Assembly (NCBI GenBank): GCA_963782495.1
Contig: CAWAJU010000009.1
Coordinates: forward strand, 124,001 to 188,000
Length of the DNA: 64,000 nucleotides
From: DASQBT01 sp963782495
Lineage (GTDB): Bacteria > Pseudomonadota > Gammaproteobacteria > Burkholderiales > Thiobacillaceae
Reading direction: 5' to 3'
Shown here: piece after piece, positions 44,392 through 53,448 of the stretch
Layout of the letters: each line of letters begins with the position of its first letter
Numbering within the stretch: position 1 is the first letter of the stretch
Made by a program: the position numbers and the translations under genes
The notes under the pieces: generated by a model
What the model was told of the DNA's origin: nothing
The model's database searches: none
The model's input: the letters and a program-made list of their open reading frames with translations, nothing else

Positions 44392-44512
44392 CCCAATCCA
44401 GAAGAAAGAAGAATAAAAGCGGTCAATTCACGCTGACCTCTTTGAATCCTATCGGTACACGCACCATGAATTTGGCACAAACGTTCTGTTCGCTAACCTT
44501 GGAGGGGTTGCC

Positions 44513-45187
44513 ATGAGCGACGGGTTCTCGGTCAAGTCCTTCGTCGAAGGTCAGACCGGACATGTGCGTCGGATTTACAGCTATAAAGGCAAGCCGTGCC
44601 GCCGTGTTGTTCTGCAATCGAAGCTATGCGCTCAGCTTGCCGGATACACGCTGATCTACAAGGATCTACGGAGTGTCCTTACATGGCTAGCGGAAATAGA
44701 GAAGCGGCACACCGACGGGCCTTCACGGAAGGGCGAACACTTCAGTTGCAGCAATGATCGCGGGACTTACGACCTGATAAAAGGGCTGTTCGTTGCGGCT
44801 CTTACTTTCTACGGGAAGTGTTTTGCGACGTGCGAAGGACGCCGCGCCAAACTTGAGCGAGTTCAGCTTGATAGACGGTTTCATGCTCTTCACGATGATT
44901 GCATTGCCTATAGACACAACTTTGCGGCACACAGTGGAGCCAAGGAGCTTGAAAAAGTAGAGGTCGCCTTGGTCTTCCCGGCGAAGTACAAGAAGAAGGT
45001 GCCCATGAAGGTATATCGAGAGCTTCGGCAGCCTGACCTACTCTGGCCAACCGGTGGGGACGTCACGTTGATTGAACTTGTTGAACAAGCTGTCGAGGTC
45101 GTGACTAGGAAGATTGAGCTTCTCACTTTAAAAGTTGAGAAGGGGGAAGTCATACCGAATGCGGTGAAGTACTTGAAGATAAAATAG
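44513..45187 (+). CDS. Orphan protein with HEPN-like RNase motif
   Basis: 224 residues from an ATG after GGAGGGG. A helical middle contains AYRHNFAAHSG, matching the R-x4-6-H motif of HEPN ribonucleases, preceded by long helices (DLIKGLFVAALTFYGKCFAT). No other domain is recognised. HEPN proteins often act in abortive infection, toxin-antitoxin or RNA decay. It is confined, with the decayed GGDEF gene, between inverted repeats and next to a REP transposase, a typical place for a recently acquired gene. No antitoxin-like partner is seen. Confidence 0.6.
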   Translation: MSDGFSVKSFVEGQTGHVRRIYSYKGKPCRRVVLQSKLCAQLAGYTLIYKDLRSVLTWLAEIEKRHTDGPSRKGEHFSCSNDRGTYDLIKGLFVAALTFYGKCFATCEGRRAKLERVQLDRRFHALHDDCIAYRHNFAAHSGAKELEKVEVALVFPAKYKKKVPMKVYRELRQPDLLWPTGGDVTLIELVEQAVEVVTRKIELLTLKVEKGEVIPNAVKYLKIK

Positions 45188-45231
45188 TGGCTGAGCAAAC
45201 ATTGGAGCGGAATCGCATCGGTCAGATACCA

Positions 45232-45275
45232 CCGGCAAAGCCGGAGGCTTGAGATTGTGAGCGCCTCAAAGGCGC
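45232..45275. repeat. REP-like double hairpin upstream of the REP transposase
   Basis: CCGGC-AAA-GCCGG (45232-45244) and GCGCCT-CAA-AGGCGC (45261-45275) are two short perfect hairpins 16 nt apart, the paired arrangement of REP/BIME sequences, 72 nt upstream of a REP-associated transposase gene. Confidence 0.6.
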
Positions 45276-45302
45276 CCATGAATCAGTGAGCCGCCCGCGC
45301 TA

Positions 45303-45325
45303 GGGTCAGGTCTTTCATTATCACA
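45303..45325. repeat. Right copy of the inverted repeat
   Basis: GGTCAGGTCTTTCATTATCA is the reverse complement, with two differences, of 43295-43318. It ends 22 nt before the transposase start codon. Confidence 0.6.
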
Positions 45326-45347
45326 TCCCCCCTGCCATAATTCCCCC

Positions 45348-46205
45348 ATGGCGCGCCCTCTGCGACTCGAACTGGCCGGTGGCCTGTACCACGTGACCTC
45401 GCGTGGGGACGGGCGCGAGGATATCTATCTGTCGGACAGCGACCGGGAAATCTGGCTGGAGGTGTTGGCCCAGGTCTGCTTGCGTTTCAACTGGGTGTGT
45501 CATGCCTGGTGCCAGATGACGAACCATTACCATCTTTTGATCGAGACGCCTGAAGCGAATCTTGCCAAGGGAATGCGGCAGCTCAACGGGGTGTATACCC
45601 AACGCTTCAACCGTGCGCACGGACGGGTGGGACACGTGTTCCAGGGGCGTTACAAGGCGATCCTGGTCGAGCGCGACAGCTATCTGCTGGAACTGGCGCG
45701 CTACGTGGTGCTGAACCCGTTGCGCGCGGGAATGGTGAAGCGGCTGGAAGCCTGGCCCTGGAGCAGCTATCACGCCACTTGCGGCCAGACCACCACGCCT
45801 GAGTGGTTGCAGACCGATTGGGTGCTGGCGCAATTCGGCCAACAACGCGCCAGCGCGATTCGGAAATACGTCGAGTTCGTGCATGCAGGCGCCCGGCTGC
45901 CGAGCGTGTGGACGCAGCTGCAGGGACAGATTTATCTGGGCTCGGAAGCGTTCGTGAAAAAGATGCAGGCAAAGATCGAGCATCAACCCGCCCTGGATGA
46001 AATTCCGCGCGCGCAGCGGCGCGCAATGTCCCACACATTGACAGCCTTCGAGCGCCGCTACGACCGCAATGAGGCGATTGCGCGGGCGTACTTGTCGGGG
46101 CAGCACACGATGGCGGCAATAGCTGAACATTTTGGCGTTCACTATACGACGGTGAGCAGGCTGGTCAGGGAATACGAAGATTCACCAGGAGGAAAAGCGC
46201 GATGA
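45348..46205 (+). CDS. REP-associated tyrosine transposase (RAYT, Y1-type)
   Basis: 285 residues. The Y1 transposase fold is shown by the start RPLRLELAGGLYHVTSRG, the HUH motif in MTNHYHLLIETPEANLAKGM, and GHVFQGRYKAILVERDSYLL with the LARYVVLNPLRAGMV helix bearing the catalytic Tyr. The last 60 residues add a helix-turn-helix (YLSGQHTMAAIAEHFGVHYT). RAYTs are single-copy domesticated transposases that spread REP hairpins, and such hairpins stand just upstream. Confidence 0.93.
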   Translation: MARPLRLELAGGLYHVTSRGDGREDIYLSDSDREIWLEVLAQVCLRFNWVCHAWCQMTNHYHLLIETPEANLAKGMRQLNGVYTQRFNRAHGRVGHVFQGRYKAILVERDSYLLELARYVVLNPLRAGMVKRLEAWPWSSYHATCGQTTTPEWLQTDWVLAQFGQQRASAIRKYVEFVHAGARLPSVWTQLQGQIYLGSEAFVKKMQAKIEHQPALDEIPRAQRRAMSHTLTAFERRYDRNEAIARAYLSGQHTMAAIAEHFGVHYTTVSRLVREYEDSPGGKAR

Positions 46206-46451
46206 TGCAAGGCCTGGCCGCGGGTGCTTAACCACCCTGGCCTCCCTGGACGCCCTTCCCCCACATTCCAGCCATTCTCCTTACGCTCGGCGACGGAACA
46301 AATTGCTGGTCTACACGTCAATTCCGTGAAGAAACGGAACGGCGCCTGTGGCCGGAATATTCGCGGCGTCCTTGATTCATGCACTAAACTGGGCGCACCC
46401 GAACGGCCCGCTCCCGTACCGTGTGCGCAGAAACTGTGTTGAACCGCCAAA

Positions 46452-47645
46452 ATGCAAACCGAAATCGACAAATCCGTCTTCGCCGGCTTCAAGAAGCTTC
46501 TCCGCAAGGGGGTGCTGATCTTCGCGCTCATCATCACGGTCCTGGTCGCGATGATTGTCTACCAGCACCAGCGCTCGGCAGAGGGCATTCGTTCGGTGAA
46601 CCACACGCGGCAGGTTATTGCATACATCGACGCGCTGCGCACCTACCTGCTCAACCTCGATACTGCGGTGCGCAAGTTTGCCGAGTCGGGCAATCGGATC
46701 TATCTTGACCCCAGCCTGACATGCCGGGACGCGGTGTGTCCCCGGTCCGACCAGCTGATCGAACTGATCAAGGGTGATGCCGTCCAGGCTGCTCGTCTGG
46801 CGCCGCTGCCGGGGCTGCAATCGGCCCTTGAGACGGGCTTCAGCGCGCTGCAGCAACAAGGGCGCGCAGGTGGCAACACTGCGCATGCAGTCACGGAGCT
46901 TCCGGATTTCGACAAGTCCGCCATCGATCAGATCCAGCGCATTCTCATCGAAACCGAACGCGAGGAGCTCAACCAGTTGGAAACGCGCGAGAAGGCGAGA
47001 ATTCATGACCAGTCCTTGTCGTCGGCGCTGCTGGGTCTGGGCGGACTATGGATGGCGTTGGCGCTTGCAGGGCTGTACCGGGAGACCACACGCCTGATCA
47101 GCGCGGGTATCGATGCCGAGCGGACCATCAGGCAGCTCAGCCTGCGCGACCCGCTGACCGGCCTGGCCAATCGGCGTTTTCTGCACGAGAACGAAAAGCA
47201 TTTGATCGCGGCCGCGAGGCGCTCGTGGACGCAGATGGCCGTACTGGTCGTCGACCTGGACGATTTCAAGGCGGTCAACGACCGTCTGGGCCACGCTGCC
47301 GGCGACGAGGTTCTCGTGACTTCGGCAGAGCGCATGAAGGAACTGGTCCGCAAGGCGGATGTCATCGCCCGTTTCGGCGGAGACGAGTTCGTCCTCGTGC
47401 TCGCGCAAGTCGAGGATGCCGCAGCCGCGCGCGAGGTGGCGGGTCGGGTGGTGGAAAGCCTGAGTCGACCCGTGCCGCTTGCCAACGGCAGGACGGCACG
47501 CATCGGGGCGTCGGTGGGAATCGCGATGTGCTGCACTGACGGCGAAACGCTGGACGATCTGCTGAGGAAAGCGGACGCGGCGCTATATGTGGCGAAGCGC
47601 GAAGGCAAGAACACCTACCGCGAGGCTGTCTCCGCAGCCACGTAG
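46452..47645 (+). CDS. Membrane diguanylate cyclase (CHASE3-like sensor, GGDEF)
   Basis: 397 residues. Helix one (VLIFALIITVLVAMIVYQHQ), a periplasmic helical sensor (about 40-190) like CHASE3, helix two (ALLGLGGLWMALALAGLY), then a GGDEF domain with RDPLTGLANRRFL, VDLDDFKAVNDRLGHAAGDE and intact FGGDEF. RKAD five residues before GGDEF is the inhibitory I-site (RxxD). It makes c-di-GMP from two GTP and is feedback inhibited, likely steering motility against surface growth. Signal unknown; two periplasmic Cys (TCRDAVC) might sense redox or metal. Confidence 0.93.
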   Translation: MQTEIDKSVFAGFKKLLRKGVLIFALIITVLVAMIVYQHQRSAEGIRSVNHTRQVIAYIDALRTYLLNLDTAVRKFAESGNRIYLDPSLTCRDAVCPRSDQLIELIKGDAVQAARLAPLPGLQSALETGFSALQQQGRAGGNTAHAVTELPDFDKSAIDQIQRILIETEREELNQLETREKARIHDQSLSSALLGLGGLWMALALAGLYRETTRLISAGIDAERTIRQLSLRDPLTGLANRRFLHENEKHLIAAARRSWTQMAVLVVDLDDFKAVNDRLGHAAGDEVLVTSAERMKELVRKADVIARFGGDEFVLVLAQVEDAAAAREVAGRVVESLSRPVPLANGRTARIGASVGIAMCCTDGETLDDLLRKADAALYVAKREGKNTYREAVSAAT

Positions 47646-47735
47646 GCCGCATACGCCACACCCTGAGAAGTCAGGATAAGAATTCAGGCGCCTCGGGACT
47701 TCGCTCTTGAGGGGCCCGAAATCAGGAATGCGTTG

Positions 47736-48059
47736 TTACTTCTTGTGACACTTCTTGCAGTTGGCCGGATCGGAGGCCTTGAATGCCCTTGTACCGTTGT
47801 GGCAGGTACCACAATACTTGCCTGCCGTGATGTCATCCATGGTGATGGGGTTGGCACCCAACTGTGGCTTGAAAATGGCGGAGTGACAGTCGGTGCAGCC
47901 CAATCCCTTTTTCGCATGCAGGCTTCCACTGAAGACCACATTGCCCATGCCCTTGACTTCGAATTCCCTCATCAGACCGGGTGGAACTGCATGTGACACC
48001 GTTGTCATCAACGCGGCGGCACAACCAGCAAACAGGATTACGGCCTTAAGTGTCTTCAT
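47736..48059 (-). CDS. Periplasmic triheme c-type (c7-like) cytochrome
   Basis: 107 residues. Signal peptide LKAVILFAGCAAALMTTVSHA, then three CxxCH sites (CTDCH, CGTCH, CKKCH) with extra His for bis-His ligation, the c7/class III triheme pattern. GGGAGA precedes the ATG. It could carry electrons in the periplasm, for example in metal or sulfur oxidation chains. The next genes in either direction are unrelated. Confidence 0.88.
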   Translation of the reverse strand: MKTLKAVILFAGCAAALMTTVSHAVPPGLMREFEVKGMGNVVFSGSLHAKKGLGCTDCHSAIFKPQLGANPITMDDITAGKYCGTCHNGTRAFKASDPANCKKCHKK

Positions 48060-48301
48060 CATTTCTCCCGATTCAAGTGGTCCAACAAACCGCTCTGCCA
48101 ACTGACTGTTAGCGGGCTCCGATATTGGCGTGCTTAAGGTACGGATGGTACACCTGAAAGCAGACTTTTCGAACAGCGAATCGGGTCGAAGGACAGCGGT
48201 GAACGGTGGACCCGTCTCGACGGATGACGCACTCGCAGGCGCGCCTCAGGATGCCGATTCCCTCGCAGGCCAGGCGCGGGGCATCTGCTGATGTTGGGCC
48301 G

Positions 48302-49810
48302 CTAGGCGGCCTGCCTGAACTTGAACGCTAGACCCAATTCTCTCCAGTCGCTTTCCTCTTTCTCCAGTTCGGTGCGTGCCAGAAGATTCTGCTCCAGCCA
48401 GGCAGCCGGCAGCATCAGCTTGCAGCCCTTGTCCTGGCGCTGCAGGCTCATCGGCGGCAGAACGACATCCTGCCGGCTGCGATGGAACAGGACTGCCAGG
48501 CGCAGGATCTGGATCAGCAACAGATTATCCGGATCAACCGGGTCGACGGCACCCGGCATCAGCGCCGGCACCTTGGCCAAGCCGCCACGCTGCGCCCGCA
48601 CCAGAAGCGCCAGACGCGCCTGATCGCTCCTGGAAAACCCGGGCATGTCGGCGTTCTGCAGGATGTACGCGCCATGCTTATGGTAGCTGGCATGAGCGAT
48701 GGAAATTCCGATTTCGTGCAGTCGGGCCGCCCAGTCGAGAGTCTGCTGCGCAGACTCGACCTCGCCGCCGACCAGAGAGGCGACCTGATCGAACAGGCTG
48801 AGCGAAAGTTGCCGCACCCGTTCCGCCTGACCCGCGTCCACATGGTAGCGGCGCACGAATTCGGCCACCGTGGACAGGCGCATGTCAGCGTGATGAAAAC
48901 GGCCCAACTGATCGTAGAGGATGCCCTCGCGCAGTGCGCCGGTGGCGGGGGACATGCGCTGAATGCCCAGCTCGGTGAACACGCCCGCCATGATGGCGAA
49001 GCCGCCCGCGATGACCGGCAGCCGGTCGCCCTTGAGCCCCGCCAGCTGCAAGGCCTGCACCTGCCCCGCGCGCACCATCAGGTCCCGCAGACGCTCCAGC
49101 CCGTCGAGCGTGATGCCGCCGCCTGACAGTCCATTGAGCTCCAAAATGTCGGCCAGCGCCCGCGCGGTGCCGGACGAGCCGACCGCTTCGCCCCACTGGC
49201 CCTGATAGGCGGCGGCGATGCCCTGGGCTTCGGTGCGCGCCGCGAGGACGGCTTGCTTCATGGAATTCTTGTCGATGCGGCCACCGGGAAAATAGCGCTG
49301 GGAAAAATTGACGCAGCCCATGTTGAGGCTTTCCATGATGACCGGCTTCATGCCCTTGCCCACGATGCATTCGGTCGATCCGCCGCCGATGTCGACTACC
49401 AGGCGGCGCTGGCCGGAGGCGGGCAGGCTGTGCGCGACGCCGACATAGATCAGCCGGGCTTCTTCGCGGCCGGCGATGATTTCGATCGGAAACCCCAGCG
49501 CAGCCTCGGCGTCGTCAAGATAGCTGGGCGCATCCTTGGCCTGGCGCAGCGCGCTGGTGCCGACACAGCGCACCGCGCCTTTGGCGAATCCCTTGAGGCG
49601 CTCGCCGAAACGGGTCAGGCAATCGAGAGAGCGCTGGCGGGACGCATCGTCCAGATGCTTGTCCGCCGTGAGGCCGGCGGCAAGGCGAACGGGTTCCTTG
49701 AGCGCATCCAGCATGTAGAGCTGGTTTTCGACCACGCGCGCGACTTGCAGCTTGAAACTGTTTGATCCCAGATCAACTGCGGCAAGAAGTTCGTATCGAG
49801 TGTCAGGCAT
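48302..49810 (-). CDS. ppx: Exopolyphosphatase (Ppx/GppA family)
   Basis: 502 residues. The ASKHA phosphate loops are AAVDLGSNSFKLQVARV and LVVDIGGGSTECIVGKG; the C-terminal HD-like domain has AARLHEIGISIAHASYHKHG. It removes terminal phosphate from polyphosphate or hydrolyses pppGpp. With ppk1 at 41 kb it forms the opposing arm of polyphosphate turnover. It is 18 nt upstream of nothing on its strand except the 49829 gene, which precedes it, so both may be co-transcribed. Confidence 0.94.
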   Translation of the reverse strand: MPDTRYELLAAVDLGSNSFKLQVARVVENQLYMLDALKEPVRLAAGLTADKHLDDASRQRSLDCLTRFGERLKGFAKGAVRCVGTSALRQAKDAPSYLDDAEAALGFPIEIIAGREEARLIYVGVAHSLPASGQRRLVVDIGGGSTECIVGKGMKPVIMESLNMGCVNFSQRYFPGGRIDKNSMKQAVLAARTEAQGIAAAYQGQWGEAVGSSGTARALADILELNGLSGGGITLDGLERLRDLMVRAGQVQALQLAGLKGDRLPVIAGGFAIMAGVFTELGIQRMSPATGALREGILYDQLGRFHHADMRLSTVAEFVRRYHVDAGQAERVRQLSLSLFDQVASLVGGEVESAQQTLDWAARLHEIGISIAHASYHKHGAYILQNADMPGFSRSDQARLALLVRAQRGGLAKVPALMPGAVDPVDPDNLLLIQILRLAVLFHRSRQDVVLPPMSLQRQDKGCKLMLPAAWLEQNLLARTELEKEESDWRELGLAFKFRQAA

Positions 49811-49828
49811 CAGGTAACAGCAAAAAGC

Positions 49829-51058
49829 TCAGGCAAAAAACCAGTAGGCAACAGCGATGGCGACAGCAAATCCACCGACGTCCGCAATCAAACCACACGT
49901 TACCGCATGACGGGCACGTTTGACACCTGCTGCGCCAAAATAGACTGCGAGCACATAGAACGTCGTCTCGGTGCTGCCCTGCAGGATGGACGCAAGCCGC
50001 CCGGCAAACGAGTCCGCACCCATGGCCTTCATGGTGTCGATGGTCATGGCCCGGGCGCCGCTGCCGGAAAAGGGTTTCATCAAGGCGGTGGGCAAGGCGT
50101 CAACGAAGCGCGTATCGAAGCCGGCCTGGCCGACCAGATGGCGCACGCCGTCCATGAGCATTTCCAGCGCGCCGCTGGCGCGAAACAGTCCAATGGCCAC
50201 CAGCATCGCAACAAGATAAGGGATGATGGTGACAGCCGTGTGAAACCCCTCCTTCGCGCCCTCGATGAACGCCTCATAGGCATTGATCCGGCGCCAGGCT
50301 GCGCCGCCGACAAACAGCGTCACCACCGCCAGCAGAATGAAATGGCCCATCAGCGCCGACTGCTGCTGCATGGTGGCGGCCGGCAAGGAGGAGAAATACC
50401 AGGCCAGCCCCCCGATCACCGCGCACATGCCGCCCAGGTAGGCCAGGGTCACCGGATCGAACAGGCGGATCTTCTGGTACATCGCGGTGGCCAGCAGCCC
50501 GATCAGGGTGCCGCCGAAACTGGTCAGCAGCAGCGGGATGAACACGTCTGTGGGATTGGCGGCACCGAGTTGGGCACGATAGGTGAAGATGGTGACCGGC
50601 AGCAGGGTGACCGATGCGGTGTTGATGACCAGGAACAGGATCTGCGCGTCGCTGGCCGTTTCGGGCGTGCGGTTCAGACTCTGCAGCTCCGTCATCGCCT
50701 TGATGCCGAGCGGGGTGGCCGCGTTGTCCAGACCCAGCATGTTGGCCGCCATGTTGAGCGTGATCGCTCCCAGCGCCGGATGGCCATCGGGCACATCCGG
50801 AAACAGCCGGCGAAACAGCGGCGCCATCAGGCGCGCGAGCAGGTCGATGAATCCTGCCTTCTCACCCACCTTCATGATGCCCAGCCACAAGGCCATCACG
50901 CCGGTGAGCCCCAGGGAAATTTCGAACGCCGTCTTGGCATCGCCGAACAGGCCAGTCATCATCCGGGCGAAGACTTCCCCGTCGCCCAGAAACAGAAACT
51001 TGCCGCAGGCCAGGACAAAGCTCAGGACGATGAAGCCTATCCAGAGAGCATTAAGCAT
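49829..51058 (-). CDS. SpmA/SpmB-type fused membrane protein (nucleoside-recognition/gate domains)
   Basis: 409 residues with about ten hydrophobic segments in two halves. The first half (GKFLFLGDGEVFARMMTGLF; LNMAANMLGLDNAATPLGIK) matches SpmA, the second (GFHTAVTIIPYLVAMLVAIG; GSTETTFYVLAVYFGAAGVK) matches SpmB. In Firmicutes these are two spore-maturation proteins; fused forms in non-sporulating proteobacteria are common but of unknown function, probably transporters. Gene name by homology only. Confidence 0.88.
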   Translation of the reverse strand: MLNALWIGFIVLSFVLACGKFLFLGDGEVFARMMTGLFGDAKTAFEISLGLTGVMALWLGIMKVGEKAGFIDLLARLMAPLFRRLFPDVPDGHPALGAITLNMAANMLGLDNAATPLGIKAMTELQSLNRTPETASDAQILFLVINTASVTLLPVTIFTYRAQLGAANPTDVFIPLLLTSFGGTLIGLLATAMYQKIRLFDPVTLAYLGGMCAVIGGLAWYFSSLPAATMQQQSALMGHFILLAVVTLFVGGAAWRRINAYEAFIEGAKEGFHTAVTIIPYLVAMLVAIGLFRASGALEMLMDGVRHLVGQAGFDTRFVDALPTALMKPFSGSGARAMTIDTMKAMGADSFAGRLASILQGSTETTFYVLAVYFGAAGVKRARHAVTCGLIADVGGFAVAIAVAYWFFA

Positions 51059-51088
51059 GGGGCCCCGAGCGCATCAGAAGATGCCGTC

Positions 51089-52006
51089 TTAACTTGCCCA
51101 GCCCGCGACGAACAACAATAGCCCGACCACCATCCAGACCACCAGTCCGCGCCAGATCAAGTTGATCGCGCTGTCGATGTGATCGGGATCGGGATCCTGG
51201 TTCATACCCAACTCGGGGCGCGGCACCCACTCGCCGCTGATGGACACGGGCGTTCCCAGGCGCACGCCCATCGCGCCGGCGCCGGCTGCGAGGACCATGC
51301 CTTCCTGCGGATCCTCCCAGTCCTCGCCCTGGCTGCGCCAGCAGTACATCGCATCCTCGAAATTGCCCGCCACCGCATAGGTGCCTGCGGTGAGGCGGGC
51401 CGGCAGCCAGTTGAGCAGCTTGAAGACTTGTTGCGCAAAGCGGCCAAAAGCCTGGCCTTCACTGCCCCAGCGCCGCGCAAGTATGGACGAAAAACGGAAC
51501 AGCACTGCGCCGACCGGGCCCAGCGGAAAGAGTACCGCAAACCAGAAGAACACACCGAACATCTGCCGGTGGCTGCGGCTGAACAATTCCTCCAGGGTCA
51601 GGCGGCTGACATCTTGTGCTAGCAGCGTGTCGGGTGGGTCGCCGCGCCAACTCTCGAGCCTGCGCGCGGCTTGTTCCGCCTCGCCGGCCTTGAGCAGCGC
51701 CGCAATGCCCTCCGCAGTCTGGCTGTAGTACTTGAGCCCGGCAGTGAAATACAGCACCACCACATTGAACCCCCAGCCCAGCAAGGTGCTCAGGTGAGCG
51801 AGCCAGCCGTACAACAGGCCGGTGACCAGCAGCAGGGGAAGCACGCCGGCGATCCACGCGACGGCGCCCTGCATCGGCTCGCCGCCATCCATCTTGTCCT
51901 GCAGCAAGCGGGCATAGCGCGCGTAGGCCTGGTAGTAGCGCAGTGGCTGGGTCAGGGGTCGATAATGTTCAAGCGCAACGGCGGCCAGGAGGGAAACAAA
52001 TACCAT
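51089..52006 (-). CDS. CobD/CbiB-family membrane protein
   Basis: 305 residues with four to five membrane segments, start MVFVSLLAAVALEHYRPLTQ and end VVWMVVGLLLFVAGW. The family includes adenosylcobinamide-phosphate synthase and the AmpE-like branch; the motif FNVVVLYFTAGLKYYSQTAE and LNWLPARLTAGTYAVAGNFE are typical. No other cobalamin genes are near, so this is likely the regulatory/AmpE-like branch found in betaproteobacteria. It overlaps the end of nothing but starts on the same base as the previous gene's stop region (about 1-nt overlap). Confidence 0.82.
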   Translation of the reverse strand: MVFVSLLAAVALEHYRPLTQPLRYYQAYARYARLLQDKMDGGEPMQGAVAWIAGVLPLLLVTGLLYGWLAHLSTLLGWGFNVVVLYFTAGLKYYSQTAEGIAALLKAGEAEQAARRLESWRGDPPDTLLAQDVSRLTLEELFSRSHRQMFGVFFWFAVLFPLGPVGAVLFRFSSILARRWGSEGQAFGRFAQQVFKLLNWLPARLTAGTYAVAGNFEDAMYCWRSQGEDWEDPQEGMVLAAGAGAMGVRLGTPVSISGEWVPRPELGMNQDPDPDHIDSAINLIWRGLVVWMVVGLLLFVAGWAS

Positions 52007-52536
52007 CAGCGTTCCATCTCCACGGTGAGTTCTCCCACCCGCGCCACGCTGTCGCCGGCGCGATAGATTTCGAGCGTTGGCATGCGTATGTCCTGGCCCT
52101 CAGGCTTGAGGTAATCATGCAGCGCCTGATAGGCCTTGCTCGGTGCAATCAGGATCCCCGCTTGCACGCGGGCCATCAGCACCCGGCGGCGGGGAATAAT
52201 CTCCACTTTGAGGTCTTTGGGAACTGCGACGTCCAGTCCCAGCGTGTAGCCCGCCCGGCTGCGCTGCTGCGCTTTCGGCGTGGTGCGGGGATCGGTTAGC
52301 AGCATCACCATATTGTCGCGCGGTTCCAGGCCTGCCTGCTTGAGGGTGTCAAAAACCTTTTTTTGGGTCTTGCGCGCATCGGCAATGTCGCCTTCATGAT
52401 CCAGGTAGACAAAACGGTAAGGACCCGCCTCTTCCTCCGAAATATCCACCCTGCTGAACCCGCCCCACCACCAAAATACTGCAACCAGCGGGACTACAAA
52501 TGCCAGCAAGAACGCCAGCCATTGCTTCTTGAACAC
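52006..52536 (-). CDS. Membrane-anchored GyrI-like domain protein
   Basis: 176 residues. One N-terminal membrane helix (WLAFLLAFVVPLVAVFWWWG) anchors a GyrI-like small-molecule binding domain (GPYRFVYLDHEGDIADARKT; AGYTLGLDVAVPKDLKVEII; GILIAPSKAYQALHDYLKPE). GyrI-like domains bind or inhibit by ligand capture; membrane forms are uncharacterised. It is transcribed directly into the CobD/CbiB-like gene, overlapping by one base. Confidence 0.78.
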   Translation of the reverse strand: MFKKQWLAFLLAFVVPLVAVFWWWGGFSRVDISEEEAGPYRFVYLDHEGDIADARKTQKKVFDTLKQAGLEPRDNMVMLLTDPRTTPKAQQRSRAGYTLGLDVAVPKDLKVEIIPRRRVLMARVQAGILIAPSKAYQALHDYLKPEGQDIRMPTLEIYRAGDSVARVGELTVEMER

Positions 52537-52923
52537 GCATGCTCCTCAATTTCCCTTGCCGCGAAGATAGCATATGTGGTGCCTGCGATCCCAGTCTTGC
52601 ACTCGTCCATCCAGCACGGACAAAGCCATGCGGGGCCGGAGATCAGGCGCGGCATTCATCTGCCCGGAAATGCTGGCATGGTACAAGAATCAAACGGTGA
52701 ACGATCAGCGACGTGTCACGTCATCAGGCAAGCCTTGCCTGGTCAAGTCAGGCAGGCCTGGGGAATCCGAGGCCAATCAGCCCGGCAAATGGAAAAAGAG
52801 GTGCGCCTGCATCGGCGAAAGGACAGCGCCTACACACGTCGGAAGGCGAGGTAGCGCCCGCAGCCAGCCGAACAGCACGGGTGGCAAATGTCCAATGTTC
52901 TCCCTCGGGCATCAGACCACACT
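52537..52923. other. Intergenic region with a short palindrome
   Basis: No credible gene. CAGGCAAG-C-CTTGCCTG (52725-52741) is a perfect palindrome without a T-run. Confidence 0.4.
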
Positions 52924-53193
52924 TCAAGCCGCGTGGCGTGGATCGATTTCGGCCTTGACCGATTCCAGGGCGTCCTTGAGGGTTTCTTCCGACAATTCAT
53001 TCAGCCGCTCCGCCAGAATCTCGGCAGCGTCAATGGTGCCTATGTCCTCGGGCAGTGCATCTGTATCCAGGTTGGCAACGAACACGGCGGACGCACCCAC
53101 AACCTGCAACAGCTTGGCCCGCTCTCCCATCAGCATCTCGAGTTCCTTGCGCAGTAGTTGGACTTCTTCATCCTTCAAAGCGTGCACGGTCAT
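52924..53193 (-). CDS. Small conserved-looking hypothetical protein
   Basis: 89 residues from an ATG with GGAGAGG 4 nt upstream. Helical and acidic: MTVHALKDEEVQLLRKELEM, then LMGERAKLLQVVGASAVFVA and a C-terminal DAAEILAERLNELSEETLKD. A longer frame to 53388 is not supported. Function unknown; it may form a coiled-coil dimer. Confidence 0.7.
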   Translation of the reverse strand: MTVHALKDEEVQLLRKELEMLMGERAKLLQVVGASAVFVANLDTDALPEDIGTIDAAEILAERLNELSEETLKDALESVKAEIDPRHAA

Positions 53194-53448
53194 GCTGCCT
53201 CTCCAAAATTGATTGCCTATCCACGTAGTGTACCCCCAATGCCCGAGGAGAAAAATTCTGCCGCGACGACTCCAGAGGCGAATTACTCCATCCCTAACTA
53301 CGGACAATTTGCAGATTCCTGTAGCCCGAACCGCCACCATTATAGGACGGCAACCGGGACACCTTGGCGGCTTGACGATCGCGTCCATGCACGAAACCAG
53401 CCGAGGTGCAGATAAAATGGCGGACGACTCTTACGGCCAACCGCATCA

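Noticed and set aside
45321..46142. 273-codon open frame antisense to the REP transposase
   Set aside because: Shadow frame; the plus-strand RAYT has its HUH motif and C-terminal HTH.
52574..53212. 212-codon plus-strand frame across an intergenic gap
   Set aside because: Ser/Arg-rich without structure and antisense to the small gene at 52924-53193, which has a good ribosome site.
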